The notes under the pieces: model-generated
What the model saw: the letters and a program-made list of their open reading frames with translations, nothing else
Told to the model about the DNA's origin: nothing
Databases searched by the model: none
From: JASHVB01 sp035523995
Lineage (GTDB): Bacteria > Pseudomonadota > Alphaproteobacteria > Acetobacterales > Acetobacteraceae
Length of the DNA: 64,000 nt
Assembly (NCBI GenBank): GCA_035523995.1
Contig: DATKPQ010000089.1
Coordinates: forward strand, 44,377 to 108,376
Direction: 5' to 3'
Program-made: the position numbers and the translations under genes
In this document: piece by piece, positions 1 to 8,031 of the stretch
Layout of the letters: the number at the start of each line of letters is the position of its first letter
Position numbering within the stretch: position 1 is the stretch's first letter

Positions 1-999
1 GCGGGTCTGATCTCCACACACGTGCTGTCCATGCTGTGGGTCGCTTCCCTGGCGGGCGACCGCTGGTTGCTGCCGATCGGCTTCGCCTGTCTTGGTGGCT
101 ACTACATTATGGTCTCGGTCGCGACGCGCAGCGGTGCGTTCTCAGAAATCGCGCGTACCCGTATCTCGCAAGGCGTCAGCGGACCGGTGTCGCAGATCGT
201 ACTGGCTCTGATCGGCTTCGGGACACCCGGCCTGGCGCTTGGGTACGTCATTGGTCAGTCCAGCGGCACATTTCTGTTGCTTGACCGGATGGTGCTGCGC
301 CAGCGTGCCTGGCTGCGCGGCATTACCTGGCGCGGGATCCTCGACATGGCTCGCCGCTATGCCGGCTTTCCGCTGCTCGCCTGCTGGTCCCGCATGCTGG
401 ACAACGCCGGGGCCGGCACCATTCTGTTCGTACTCTTCACCGCCTGTTATTCCAGCAAGGTCGCCGGCTTTATGTTCCTGTCGGAGCGGGTGGTGGCGCG
501 GCCATTGCTGATCCTCAGCACATCCTTGCTTCAGGTCTTCACCGGCGAGGCGGGACGGGCGATTTCGCAAGACCCCGTATTGCTCCGCCGCCGATTCTAC
601 CAGGTTGTGCCGCTGCAATTCCTGCTGGTGGCCGGCTGGATCGTGATCGCGAACCTGATTGCCGCCTGGGCCTTTCCGGTGCTCTTTGGCGAGCGCTGGG
701 CCGATGCGGTGCCGTACCTGCGCGCGCTCAGCCTGTCATATCTGATGCTGTCCGTGCTGCACCCGGTTTCCACCACGATGCAAATGCTGGAACACCAGGT
801 GACGCCGGCGGTGTGGCAAGTATGGCGGCTGGTCGTTCTGGTCGGCGCAGTCTTGGTGGCGCGCGCTCTCGGCGTATCGGCCGCGAAAGCGCTGTGGATT
901 TGCTCCGGCGTGCAGGCGGTCTGCTGTCTGGTACTGCTGGGATTGATGGCGGCGTCGATCGAACATGTCGTGAGGCGCTGGGGCGCGCGGACGAATTAG
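1..999 (+). CDS. Polysaccharide flippase (Wzx/MATE-like), 5'-truncated by window edge
   Basis: The reading frame is open from base 1, so the N-terminus lies outside the window; 332 residues are visible. A GTG at 22 exists but is probably internal, because flippases of this family are usually 400-500 residues. The visible part is almost wholly hydrophobic helices separated by short basic loops (for example the segments around residues 48-75, 125-150, 195-225 and 275-325), the pattern of the oligosaccharide flippase/LPS O-antigen transporter family that moves lipid-linked sugars across the inner membrane. It lies beside, and converges on, the nucleotide-sugar and glycosyltransferase locus at 1943-24071, which fits a surface-glycan role. 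The exact substrate cannot be told from sequence. Confidence 0.8.
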   Translation, partial: AGLISTHVLSMLWVASLAGDRWLLPIGFACLGGYYIMVSVATRSGAFSEIARTRISQGVSGPVSQIVLALIGFGTPGLALGYVIGQSSGTFLLLDRMVLRQRAWLRGITWRGILDMARRYAGFPLLACWSRMLDNAGAGTILFVLFTACYSSKVAGFMFLSERVVARPLLILSTSLLQVFTGEAGRAISQDPVLLRRRFYQVVPLQFLLVAGWIVIANLIAAWAFPVLFGERWADAVPYLRALSLSYLMLSVLHPVSTTMQMLEHQVTPAVWQVWRLVVLVGAVLVARALGVSAAKALWICSGVQAVCCLVLLGLMAASIEHVVRRWGARTN

Positions 1000-1035
1000 G
1001 ACGGCTGCACGCCACAGAGCTCAGTCATCCATCGT

Positions 1036-1064
1036 CCCCGATTGGCCCCGAGCGGTAATCGAGG
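1036..1064. terminator. Candidate bidirectional hairpin between converging genes
   Basis: CCCCGATT at 1036-1043 can pair with AATCGAGG at 1057-1064 (one mismatch) around a 13-base loop. It sits in the 79-base gap between the flippase stop and the stop of the minus-strand gene ending at 1079, where a shared terminator would be expected. There is no strong U-tract, so this is only a candidate. Confidence 0.3.
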
Positions 1065-1078
1065 AGCCGGGGGCAGAT

Positions 1079-1429
1079 CTATTTCGGCACGATGTGCTGA
1101 TCGCCACCTGCCGAGCCCGGCGGCGGAATCACCGGCATCGTTCCTTGTCCGTGCGGCGGCTGCTTGACCATGCCCGGATCCACCGCGTGCGGCGGCTGCA
1201 ATGTGCCCTCACGCCGCGCCAGCTTGTCGCTAAAGGTGTTGTGGTTGTCGCCGCCGAGCATATCCCTGCTGGGTGGCGCAATTTTCTCGGGCGGCGGTGA
1301 CGGCGCGCTGGGCGGAGCCGTCGGCGGAGTCGTCACGCCTGGCGGCGCCGGCTGGGGGTTCTGCGCCCACGCGGGTACTGCCGTCAACGCGACGCCAAGG
1401 GAAAGCAATATGGCGAGACTGCGTGTCAT
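1079..1429 (-). CDS. Small secreted proline-rich protein, unknown function
   Basis: 116 residues from the ATG at 1429, chosen because GGAGAAGG lies just upstream and because translation then begins with a clean signal peptide: basic MTR, a hydrophobic core (SLAILLSLGVALTAV) and a cleavage site after AWA. The mature part is low-complexity and rich in Pro (many PP and APP runs around residues 25-55), followed by a more ordered DMLGGDNHNTF segment and a Gly/Pro/Gln-rich tail. No catalytic motif is visible. It is probably periplasmic or envelope-associated. It resembles lineage-specific small secreted proteins common in Acetobacteraceae, but I recognise no named family. Confidence 0.65.
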   Translation of the reverse strand: MTRSLAILLSLGVALTAVPAWAQNPQPAPPGVTTPPTAPPSAPSPPPEKIAPPSRDMLGGDNHNTFSDKLARREGTLQPPHAVDPGMVKQPPHGQGTMPVIPPPGSAGGDQHIVPK

Positions 1430-1496
1430 GGTCCCTTCTCCTTCGAAAGATTGGGGACGGTCGGGGCGGACGCCAACGTGGCGCCCTCCAGGTTTC

Positions 1497-1802
1497 TTAA
1501 CGCAGTGCAGTGCCCGGCGTTCCTTCGCCTTTGGTCTGTGAACTGGCGCCATAGGCGCCGATCACGCCTTCTACCGGATCGAAGAATCCGGCGATTGCTT
1601 GCTCCAGCCCGGCGCGCGGAACATGCGGCGCTCCGTTACTGAACGCGAGCGGATGCTCCTGCACCTCATGCAGTGCGAGAACGCGGCGAGTCGCGACCCA
1701 ACGTGGCGGATCGTCGCTGTGCAGCGCGAGATGCGTGACCAAGTGCCGCAGCACCGTCTCCAGCGCGGCGAGGCGCGCCGAGAGATCCTCGGTCTCTGTC
1801 AT
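1497..1802 (-). CDS. Hypothetical protein, about 101 residues
   Basis: The start at 1802 is preferred over the ATG at 1814 because GGAG lies 6 bases before it. The N-terminal third (MTETEDLSARLAALETVLRH) reads as an amphipathic, possibly coiled-coil helix; the rest is mixed, with a DDPPRW motif and a helix AGLEQAIAGFFDPVEG. There is no signal peptide or membrane segment, so it is probably cytoplasmic. It sits about 70 bases upstream of the secreted Pro-rich gene on the same strand and could be cotranscribed with it. I do not recognise a family. Confidence 0.55.
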   Translation of the reverse strand: MTETEDLSARLAALETVLRHLVTHLALHSDDPPRWVATRRVLALHEVQEHPLAFSNGAPHVPRAGLEQAIAGFFDPVEGVIGAYGASSQTKGEGTPGTALR

Positions 1803-1942
1803 CCAAGTCTCCATCTTGTCGGGTGTGGCGTGGACTCTAGCAGCATCGGCCAGAGGCGGCGACGGTCAATCGCCAGCGGTCGAGGCATCGTGAGACGAAT
1901 TATCAAAAGAATAAGGGAAATATCTCATAATTTTCATAAGGT

Positions 1943-2533
1943 CTACGGTGCGTCAATGGCGGTGTCGGCTGTGTCTTCTGTCGTCCAGTCCGGCCAGCGC
2001 GCATCGCGCGCATCGATCAGGGCTGGCGTGGCTGGCCAGTCGATCGCAACGGCAGGGTCGTTCCAGCGGAGGCCGCGGACGTGGCCGGATTCGTATGGCG
2101 GGCTGATCTGGTAGAGAATGTCGGTGTCTGACTGCAATGTCAGAAAGCCATGCGCGCAGCTGGGCGGGATGAACACGGCATTCATTGCTTCGGCATCGAG
2201 CAATACCGAGATCCATTTCATGTAGCAGTGACTGTCTCGGCGCAGATCGATCACAACGTCGTAGGCCCGTCCGCGCACCGCACGCACCAGCTTCGTCTCG
2301 CCCTGTGGTTCTAGCTGCACGTGCAGGCCACGTAGTGTGCGGCTGAACGGATTGCGCGATTGGCTGATCTGGAATGGATGCGGAAGACGGATGCCGGCGG
2401 CGGTAAATTCCTCAGGGCAATAGAGCCGCGAGAATAGTCCGCGGTCGTCACGAAATGGCGTAGGTTCGATGTGAAACACGCCGGGGAGCGTGGTGGGAGA
2501 GATGTGCATCGTCGGCGTCAACGTTTCGTTCAT
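1943..2533 (-). CDS. rfbC: dTDP-4-dehydrorhamnose 3,5-epimerase-like cupin (RmlC/RfbC family)
   Basis: 196 residues starting at MNETLTPTMHI. The RmlC family epimerises C3 and/or C5 of nucleotide-4-keto-6-deoxy sugars. Conserved features are visible: the RGLHVQ box with the family's catalytic His (H71), the following basic pair (K81, R84), the FIPPSCAHGF loop (about 121-130) and the ILYQISPPY strand with the conserved Tyr (Y141). Length fits the family (about 180-200). It is the last gene of the CDP-sugar run but is set apart by about 270 bases holding a palindromic repeat. Because its neighbours are CDP-glucose enzymes and not the dTDP set, its real substrate is probably a CDP-4-keto-6-deoxy sugar. 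Family assignment is firm; substrate is inferred. Confidence 0.85.
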   Translation of the reverse strand: MNETLTPTMHISPTTLPGVFHIEPTPFRDDRGLFSRLYCPEEFTAAGIRLPHPFQISQSRNPFSRTLRGLHVQLEPQGETKLVRAVRGRAYDVVIDLRRDSHCYMKWISVLLDAEAMNAVFIPPSCAHGFLTLQSDTDILYQISPPYESGHVRGLRWNDPAVAIDWPATPALIDARDARWPDWTTEDTADTAIDAP

Positions 2534-2654
2534 TTCAGTCCGTGGCCGGGCACCGCGGAAAGGAAGAGAGGAAGCCGTTTGTGTCATGGCAATTGGGCCA
2601 ACGCGCAATGGTCGGTCTCGTATCCAGAACCAGAGAAGCGCGACACGGCCCGCG

Positions 2655-2772
2655 CCAGGTTATTGCGAGGGAGTGAAGCGGCAAAGCAAACCCGGCCGTG
2701 CAGCCGCAGGAACCGCCGATGCACTTTTCCGCAGGAGATTGCTTGGTAGCTTCGCTCCTCGCAATAGCATGG
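2655..2772. repeat. Palindromic intergenic repeat, ATTGCGAGGAGCG family
   Basis: The left arm (TTATTGCGAGGGAGTGAAGC) and right arm (GCTTCGCTCCTCGCAATAGC) are imperfect inverted copies flanking about 70 bases. The same arms recur at 27259-27353, 34920-34972, 48061-48217, 50283-50342 and 57955-58032. It fills the gap between the C-methyltransferase and the rfbC-like gene and may form a strong mRNA hairpin inside the operon. Confidence 0.75.
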
Positions 2773-2805
2773 GGCACATGACTTGCGCTCCTCCGATATT
2801 GGGTA

Positions 2806-4041
2806 TTAAAGCATCCGTGCTTCCGGCATGGCGACCCAAAGTTTTGTGCCGGAAGCGCGCAATGGCTTGAGTTCGGCGGCAACTTCCTCGGCAATATTCC
2901 AGGGCAGCACCACCACGTCGTCGGGTTGGGCATCAGCCAGTTCGTCGGGCGAGACCACGGGAATATGGCTGCCCGGCAGCAGCTTGCCCTGTTTCGCCGG
3001 ATTGCGGTCGGCGACACAGATCATGTCATCGGCGGTGATGCCACAGAAATTCAGGAACGTATTGCCTTTCGCTGCGGCGCCATAGCCAGCCAGGCGACGG
3101 CCCTGCGCATGTTCCGCCGCGACGAACCTGCGAAAGCCATCGCGGATGCGTGCCACTTTGGGGGAGAAGCTGTCGTACGTTTCGGGACGGTGCAGCCCCG
3201 CCGCTTTTTCCTGTGTGCGTACCGCATCCAACCCGGGACACGGCGCGTGGTGCGCGCCCAGGTGGCAAGCAAACACACGGAGCGACCCGCCATGTGTCGG
3301 CGGGCATTCTACATCGAACACGCGGAGTCCGACCTCTTCCAACACAGGTTCTACGACGAGCAGCGACAGATACGAAAAATGCTCGTGGTAGATCGTGTCG
3401 AACTGCACTTGCTCCAGAAGGCGGAGCAAATGGGGAAATTCGAAGGTCACGACGCCGTTTGGCGCCAGCATGTCGGCAAACCCAGCTACGAAGTCAGGTA
3501 AATCGGGCACGTGCGCCAATACATTGTTGGCGGTCATCAGATCGGCGCGGCCGTATCGCGCAACCAGGGCCGGTGCGGTGTCGGCGCCGAAGAACTTTTC
3601 TTCGGTACGCACGCCGATGCGCCGTGCGGCCGATGCGACATTGGCGGCTGGCTCGATGCCGAGAACCGGGACCCCGGCTGCCCTGAAATGCTGCAACAGA
3701 TAGCCGTCGTTTGATGCCACTTCGGCGACCAGCGAATCCGCAGCCAAACCGAAACGTTCTATCATCGCCTGCGCGTAGCGGCCTGCGTGCGCCACCCAGC
3801 TTACCGAGAATGACGAAAAGTACGCGTAGTCGGCGGCAAAGATCGCGTCAGGCGGGATTGTTTCAGTCACCTGCACCAGCAGGCAGCGATCGCAGACCAT
3901 GACCCGCAGCAGGTATGGCTGGTCAATGCCTCGCGCGGCTTCATCGCGCGTGACGTAGCAGTTGGCCAGTGGCGTTTCGCCGAGGTCGATCAGGTCGCGA
4001 TGCATTACCGCACCGCACAGGCGGCAGGTGGGGTCGGTCAT
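2806..4041 (-). CDS. SAM-dependent sugar C-methyltransferase with N-terminal zinc domain
   Basis: 411 residues from MTDPTCRLCG; its ATG overlaps the stop of the upstream dehydratase gene by 4 bases (ATGA), which fixes the start and implies coupled translation. Domain order: a zinc-binding N-terminus with C6, C9, C50 and C53; a class I methyltransferase core with motif I EVASNDG (107-113); and the C-terminal C-methyltransferase domain with GYGAAAKGNTFLNF. This three-part layout is that of TylC3/NovU/EvaC-like enzymes that put a methyl group on carbon 3 of a nucleotide-bound keto-deoxysugar. Its place directly after CDP-glucose 4,6-dehydratase suggests that CDP-4-keto-6-deoxyglucose or a close derivative is the acceptor, giving a branched sugar. 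Regiochemistry is inferred. Confidence 0.87.
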   Translation of the reverse strand: MTDPTCRLCGAVMHRDLIDLGETPLANCYVTRDEAARGIDQPYLLRVMVCDRCLLVQVTETIPPDAIFAADYAYFSSFSVSWVAHAGRYAQAMIERFGLAADSLVAEVASNDGYLLQHFRAAGVPVLGIEPAANVASAARRIGVRTEEKFFGADTAPALVARYGRADLMTANNVLAHVPDLPDFVAGFADMLAPNGVVTFEFPHLLRLLEQVQFDTIYHEHFSYLSLLVVEPVLEEVGLRVFDVECPPTHGGSLRVFACHLGAHHAPCPGLDAVRTQEKAAGLHRPETYDSFSPKVARIRDGFRRFVAAEHAQGRRLAGYGAAAKGNTFLNFCGITADDMICVADRNPAKQGKLLPGSHIPVVSPDELADAQPDDVVVLPWNIAEEVAAELKPLRASGTKLWVAMPEARML

Positions 4042-5102
4042 GACAACGTCTCGTATCCGGTGATTTGCCGGGACGTAACCGTGCGCATGTCGGCGCCTTG
4101 CGCCCATGCGCGGTACCAGGCGGCGGTCGCGTCAATCATAAGGCGGCCCGGCAGGCGGTCGGACCAGCCCAAAGTGCGGCGCGCAAGAGTGGAATCCAGC
4201 GCCAGCGCATGGGTTTCCACAACCTGCGGAGATGGCACGTAATCGCATCCCTGGTGCGCCCCCAGCGCTTCCAGCATCGCGCTGGCGATTTCGCCCACGC
4301 TTGGTCCCTGCGGCGAACGTGGTCCAAAATTCATGGTGCGCGGCAGGGTCGGATCGATCGTCAGCGCTGCCAGATAGGTGAGATAGCCGCAGAGGCAGTC
4401 CAGCACGTGTTGCCAGGGCCGGCTCGCGTCGGGATTCCGCAGCGTCAGGGTTTGCCCGCTCAACGCCGCGTTCACCGCATCGGGCACCAGGCGGCCGGGA
4501 GAAAAATCGCCGCCGCCGATGACGTTGCCGGCGCGGGCCGTGGCGACGGCGACGCCCTGCGGCGCGAGGAAACTTTGCGCCATGGCCGTCGTGGCAAGTT
4601 CACAGGCGGCTTTCGACGCAGAATAGGGATCGCGTCCACCAAGGCGGTCTTGCTCGGCGTGGGCGCGCCCGTCGTGGTCGTCGGCATAGACCTTGTCGGT
4701 GGTCACGACGAGAACGGAGCGCAGAGTGGGTATGGTACGCAGCGCGTTCAACAGATTCACGGTGCCAAGCACGTTGATGGCGAAGCTCTCGGCCGGTTCG
4801 AGCACTGAACGGTGCACCGAGGTCTGGGCGGTCAGATGCAGCACCAGTTCCGGCTGGGTGTCTTCCACCGCGGCGGCAATAGCGGCGGCATCGCGCAGAT
4901 CGATGAAATGCGACGATACCTGGCCATCCAGGCGCAGCAGGCGAAACAGGGACTGGTCACAAGGCCGCAGCGCGATGCCGGTCACCTTGGCGCCGAGCTG
5001 GTGCAGCCACAGGGCTATCCAGGAACCTTTGAAACCGGTGTGGCCAGTTACCAGCACGCGCCGTGCGCGCCAGAAATCCGGTTCGGGATGGGGGACTGGC
5101 AT
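4038..5102 (-). CDS. rfbG: CDP-glucose 4,6-dehydratase
   Basis: 354 residues, an extended SDR enzyme that turns CDP-D-glucose into CDP-4-keto-6-deoxyglucose. Visible: the NAD-binding GHTGFKG (residues 20-26), TTDK (134-137) and the active-site YSASK with Y160 and K164. Length matches characterised RfbG enzymes. It starts 3 bases after the stop of the cytidylyltransferase gene and overlaps the C-methyltransferase by 4 bases, so the three are tightly coupled. No rfbH (the PMP-dependent 3-dehydrase that would lead to 3,6-dideoxyhexoses) occurs in the window, which argues that the 3-hydroxyl is kept and the pathway goes to a C-methylated 6-deoxysugar. Confidence 0.92.
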   Translation of the reverse strand: MPVPHPEPDFWRARRVLVTGHTGFKGSWIALWLHQLGAKVTGIALRPCDQSLFRLLRLDGQVSSHFIDLRDAAAIAAAVEDTQPELVLHLTAQTSVHRSVLEPAESFAINVLGTVNLLNALRTIPTLRSVLVVTTDKVYADDHDGRAHAEQDRLGGRDPYSASKAACELATTAMAQSFLAPQGVAVATARAGNVIGGGDFSPGRLVPDAVNAALSGQTLTLRNPDASRPWQHVLDCLCGYLTYLAALTIDPTLPRTMNFGPRSPQGPSVGEIASAMLEALGAHQGCDYVPSPQVVETHALALDSTLARRTLGWSDRLPGRLMIDATAAWYRAWAQGADMRTVTSRQITGYETLS

Positions 5103-5105
5103 GGC

Positions 5106-5882
5106 TCAATCGCGCCAGATTTTCCAAGGGGCGTTGCCGGAACTCCACATCGCTTCCAGCGTCGTCTTGTCGCGCAGCGTGTCCATGGGCTGCCAGAAGC
5201 CGGTATGGCGGAATGCGCGCAATTCACCATCGCGCGTCAGGCTTTCCAGGGGGGCCGTCTCCCACGGCGTCTCGTCGCCTTCGATGCGGTCGAGAACTGC
5301 GGGGTGCAGGACGAAAAACCCGCCATTGATCACCGCGTTGTCGCCCGGCGGCTTTTCCGTGAAGCTCTGCACCCGGTCGTGCTGCACCATCAGGGCACCG
5401 TAACGACCGGGAGGTGTCACCGCGGTGACAGTGGCCAGGCGGCCGTGCCTGAGGTGGAATTGCACCAGGCTGGTGATGTCGATGTCGGCGACGCCGTCGC
5501 CGTAGGTCATGCAGAAGCATTCGTGGGGATCGAGGAAGCGCGCGACACGCTTGATGCGCCCGCCGGTCATGGTGGCGGGACCGGTGTCAACCAGCGTGAC
5601 GCGCCAGGGTTCGGCGTAGTTCTTGTGGTAGATGACTTCGCCCGAGCGCTCGTCGATCGTCACGTCGGACGCGTAGAGCATGTAATTGGCGAAATACTCC
5701 TTGATCATATGGCCGCGGTAGCCGAGGCAGATCACGAAATCTGTCAGGCCGTGGGCCGTGTAGATGTTCATGATGTGCCAGAGCAGGGGCTTGCCGCCGA
5801 TCTCGATCATGGGCTTGGGGCGCAGGTGGGACTCTTCCGAGATCCGCGTGCCCAGCCCGCCGGCAAGGATGACCGTCTTCAT
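5106..5882 (-). CDS. rfbF: Glucose-1-phosphate cytidylyltransferase
   Basis: 258 residues from MKTVILAGGLGTRISEE; the longer upstream frame is discarded because this start overlaps the preceding gene's stop by 4 bases and matches the family N-terminus exactly. It makes CDP-glucose from CTP and glucose-1-phosphate, the entry step of CDP-deoxysugar synthesis. Visible: the nucleotide-binding GGLGTR loop, KPMIEIGGKPLLWHIM, the YGDGVADIDI segment with metal-binding Asp residues, and the NGGFFVLHP strand. Length agrees with RfbF (about 257). It lies between the CmcI-type methyltransferase and rfbG, in the same orientation. Confidence 0.93.
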   Translation of the reverse strand: MKTVILAGGLGTRISEESHLRPKPMIEIGGKPLLWHIMNIYTAHGLTDFVICLGYRGHMIKEYFANYMLYASDVTIDERSGEVIYHKNYAEPWRVTLVDTGPATMTGGRIKRVARFLDPHECFCMTYGDGVADIDITSLVQFHLRHGRLATVTAVTPPGRYGALMVQHDRVQSFTEKPPGDNAVINGGFFVLHPAVLDRIEGDETPWETAPLESLTRDGELRAFRHTGFWQPMDTLRDKTTLEAMWSSGNAPWKIWRD

Positions 5883-6649
5883 GCGACCCGCCGCAAGAAG
5901 GCGTTTGGCCAGTAGGTAACGCGCTGGCGCACCTTGCCTTCGTTGAAAGGAAATGCTGGTTCTTCCGCGACGAATTCCGGGTGGCGGGCCAGGAATGCGT
6001 CGATCGCGCCGAGCGGATTGTTCCAGTGCCAGTCGGGTGCGGTGCGTGGCGCGCCCGCGACCTGCTTCATGATGCCGTCGCACGCGACGATGTAGCTGCC
6101 GGGCGCGACGAACGGCGCATAGGCGTCCAGTTCGGCTTCCACATGCGGACGGCTGTGGTTGGAATCGAGGATCACCAGGGCTCGCTCCTCTCGGGTGAGG
6201 GTGGCGCGCACGGCCGCGATAGTGCCTGGATCGACGGAGCCGCCTTCGATCAGCGTGATGAACCGCGCCAAAGAATGTGCTTCGATGGCCGCGCGGTTAT
6301 GCGGGCGAATTTCGATATCGACGCCGATTGCTCTCCCATGGCCCATCGCCGCAAACAGGCTGGCGTAGAAGATCAGCGAACCACCGTGGGCCACGCCGGT
6401 TTCGACGATCACATCCGGGCGGATGCGCCAAATGAGCTCCTGGATGCGGATCATGTCTTCCGGCAACTGGATAATGGGGCGGCCCATCCACGTGAAGCCG
6501 TAGACGTATTTCACGTCCCAGCCGCAGCGCAGCCAGGCGGCGGACACCGCTTCGAATGCTTCTGGCGTATCCAGGGCATGTTCTCGGGCCGGCGCGCCGG
6601 ACGCGTCGTACAGAATTACCCGGCCACCGCGCTCATCGATGGTGAGCAT
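5879..6649 (-). CDS. CmcI / cephalosporin-hydroxylase-family SAM methyltransferase
   Basis: 256 residues. The motif ETGVAHGGS (E83-S91), followed by a hydrophobic helix and GVDIEIR with D111, is the SAM site of the CmcI family (Pfam cephalosporin hydroxylase), which in sugar clusters usually O-methylates rhamnose-like residues. Further conserved blocks are GFTWMGRPIIQLPEDM (about 51-66) and VILDSNHS. There is no transmembrane segment. It overlaps the upstream epimerase gene by 34 bases and the downstream rfbF by 4 bases. In this setting an O-methyl group on the CDP-sugar or on the finished glycan is the most likely product; the acceptor cannot be read from sequence. Confidence 0.85.
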   Translation of the reverse strand: MLTIDERGGRVILYDASGAPAREHALDTPEAFEAVSAAWLRCGWDVKYVYGFTWMGRPIIQLPEDMIRIQELIWRIRPDVIVETGVAHGGSLIFYASLFAAMGHGRAIGVDIEIRPHNRAAIEAHSLARFITLIEGGSVDPGTIAAVRATLTREERALVILDSNHSRPHVEAELDAYAPFVAPGSYIVACDGIMKQVAGAPRTAPDWHWNNPLGAIDAFLARHPEFVAEEPAFPFNEGKVRQRVTYWPNAFLRRVA

Positions 6650-7473
6650 TGGACCTCCTGTCCATCTGTCACCAGTGTCGCGAACTGGTCTGAAAAATTA
6701 CTTAACGTCGCGCCGAATTCTGTGGTGATGCGGGCGACGTTGATCGGCGGAAACCGCAGGGTAGGGGCGTTCGGTGCGAAGGCCACATGCCAGCCGGTAT
6801 GGCTGCGCAGCAACCGCACGATCGCGGCGTGGGTGGTGTTTGCCCCGGAGGCGAGATTGTAGATGCGGTGCTTCCCGTCCATGGCAATTAGCGGCAGCAG
6901 GCGTGTGACCTCGTCCAGGCTGACATAGTCCTTGCACGATTGCGGCGACTGGCGAAGCAACACGCTCCCGGTACTGCGGCCCTCCTGCAAAAGGGCGCCG
7001 AGAAATGTTTCGGTTGGCAGGGACGGGCCAAGAATGTTCGACACGCGAACCACACGGACGGTCGGGCGCGGATCGGCAACGCACAGGGCCTCGCCGGCCA
7101 GTTTTGTCAGGTTGTAGAGATCGGACGGGTCGGCCGGGGCGCAGGGTAGGGCCGAGTCTTCCTGCGTTGCATCAGCGCGGGCGTAGACGCGGGTGGATGA
7201 CAGGAACAGGAAGGATTCGAATTCGAGGCGCGCCAGGCAGCGGGAGGTGACGCCGACATGTGCCTCGGCCGTGTCATGCGGGCGGGTGCGGAAGTCACCC
7301 GTGAGGCCGATGCAGTCGATAATGTGTCCGGCGGGGCGGCGGGCTTCCATTAGTGTTGGCAGAGCTGCACGGGTTACCGCGTGCACCGAGTATCCGTTGC
7401 GTTCCAGTGCTGCGACCAGGGCACCGCCGAGATAGCCCGCTGCGCCGAGCACGGTGAAAACAGGCTCGGTCAT
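6616..7473 (-). CDS. NAD(P)-dependent sugar epimerase/ketoreductase (extended SDR)
   Basis: 285 residues. The start at 7473 is chosen over the ATG at 7479 because GGTGG lies 6 bases before it. The Rossmann motif GAAGYLG (10-16), the SST segment (92-94) and YNLTK with Y120/K124 define an extended short-chain dehydrogenase. In branched-deoxysugar pathways such an enzyme normally reduces the C4 keto group after C-methylation. The C-terminal third is less conserved and ends in a short tail that overlaps the next gene by 34 bases. A 4-ketoreductase role is inferred from the gene set (cytidylyltransferase, 4,6-dehydratase, C-methyltransferase, 3,5-epimerase), which otherwise lacks one. Confidence 0.85.
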   Translation of the reverse strand: MTEPVFTVLGAAGYLGGALVAALERNGYSVHAVTRAALPTLMEARRPAGHIIDCIGLTGDFRTRPHDTAEAHVGVTSRCLARLEFESFLFLSSTRVYARADATQEDSALPCAPADPSDLYNLTKLAGEALCVADPRPTVRVVRVSNILGPSLPTETFLGALLQEGRSTGSVLLRQSPQSCKDYVSLDEVTRLLPLIAMDGKHRIYNLASGANTTHAAIVRLLRSHTGWHVAFAPNAPTLRFPPINVARITTEFGATLSNFSDQFATLVTDGQEVQCSPSMSAVAG

Positions 7474-7489
7474 GATCATCCACCCTGAG

Positions 7490-8020
7490 TCACGGGCCCG
7501 CCTGCCCAGATATCGCCGGAGGTGACGGTGGTTGTCCGCGCCATCCCCGCGCGGTAGCTGGCACGCCGAAAGCGATGCAGAGGGGTGGAAGAACGCCGCG
7601 CACCAGCGATGCCGCCCCGATCACGCTGCCGGTGCCGATCTGCGCACCGTCCACCAGCACGGTGTTGGCGCCGATCCATACGTCGTCGCCAATGACGATG
7701 CCGCCGCGGCTGGGCTGGAAGCCTTGATCGCGGATAGGGCGGCCGGGATCGCCGAAGGCATGGTTGGTGGGCGCGAAGGTGCAGTTCGCCGCCACCAGTA
7801 CGTTGCGCCCGATACGGATGCCGTGGCCGGTGTAAAGGACGCAGCCGGCGTTGATGAAACTGCCGCGGCCGATCACCACGTCGCCTTTGCCACCCGCCGG
7901 TTTGATCTTGACGAAGGCATCGATCGTCACGTCGTCCTCGATGACGATGAGGCTGCCGCGCTGCGAATCCTCGATATCGGCGAGGTGGGAGATGCGCGCG
8001 GACAACGCGATCTGCAACAT
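7490..8020 (-). CDS. Hexapeptide-repeat acyltransferase (WbbJ-like)
   Basis: 176 residues from MLQIALSARI, 11 bases after the stop of the giant glycosyltransferase gene. Successive hexapeptides ([LIV]-G-x-x-x-x), such as VIGRGSFI, GIRIGRNV, IVIGDDVWIGANTVLV and QIGTGSVIGAAS, predict a left-handed parallel beta-helix; NHAF carries the usual catalytic His (H87), and the final FGVPAT is the standard end of acetyltransferases of the LacA/WbbJ group. The enzyme would transfer an acetyl or other acyl group from CoA to a sugar hydroxyl or amine. Neighbour genes point to O- or N-acylation of the sugar made by this cluster. Confidence 0.85.
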   Translation of the reverse strand: MLQIALSARISHLADIEDSQRGSLIVIEDDVTIDAFVKIKPAGGKGDVVIGRGSFINAGCVLYTGHGIRIGRNVLVAANCTFAPTNHAFGDPGRPIRDQGFQPSRGGIVIGDDVWIGANTVLVDGAQIGTGSVIGAASLVRGVLPPLCIAFGVPATARGWRGQPPSPPAISGQAGP

Positions 8021-8031
8021 GGTCCGCTGAC

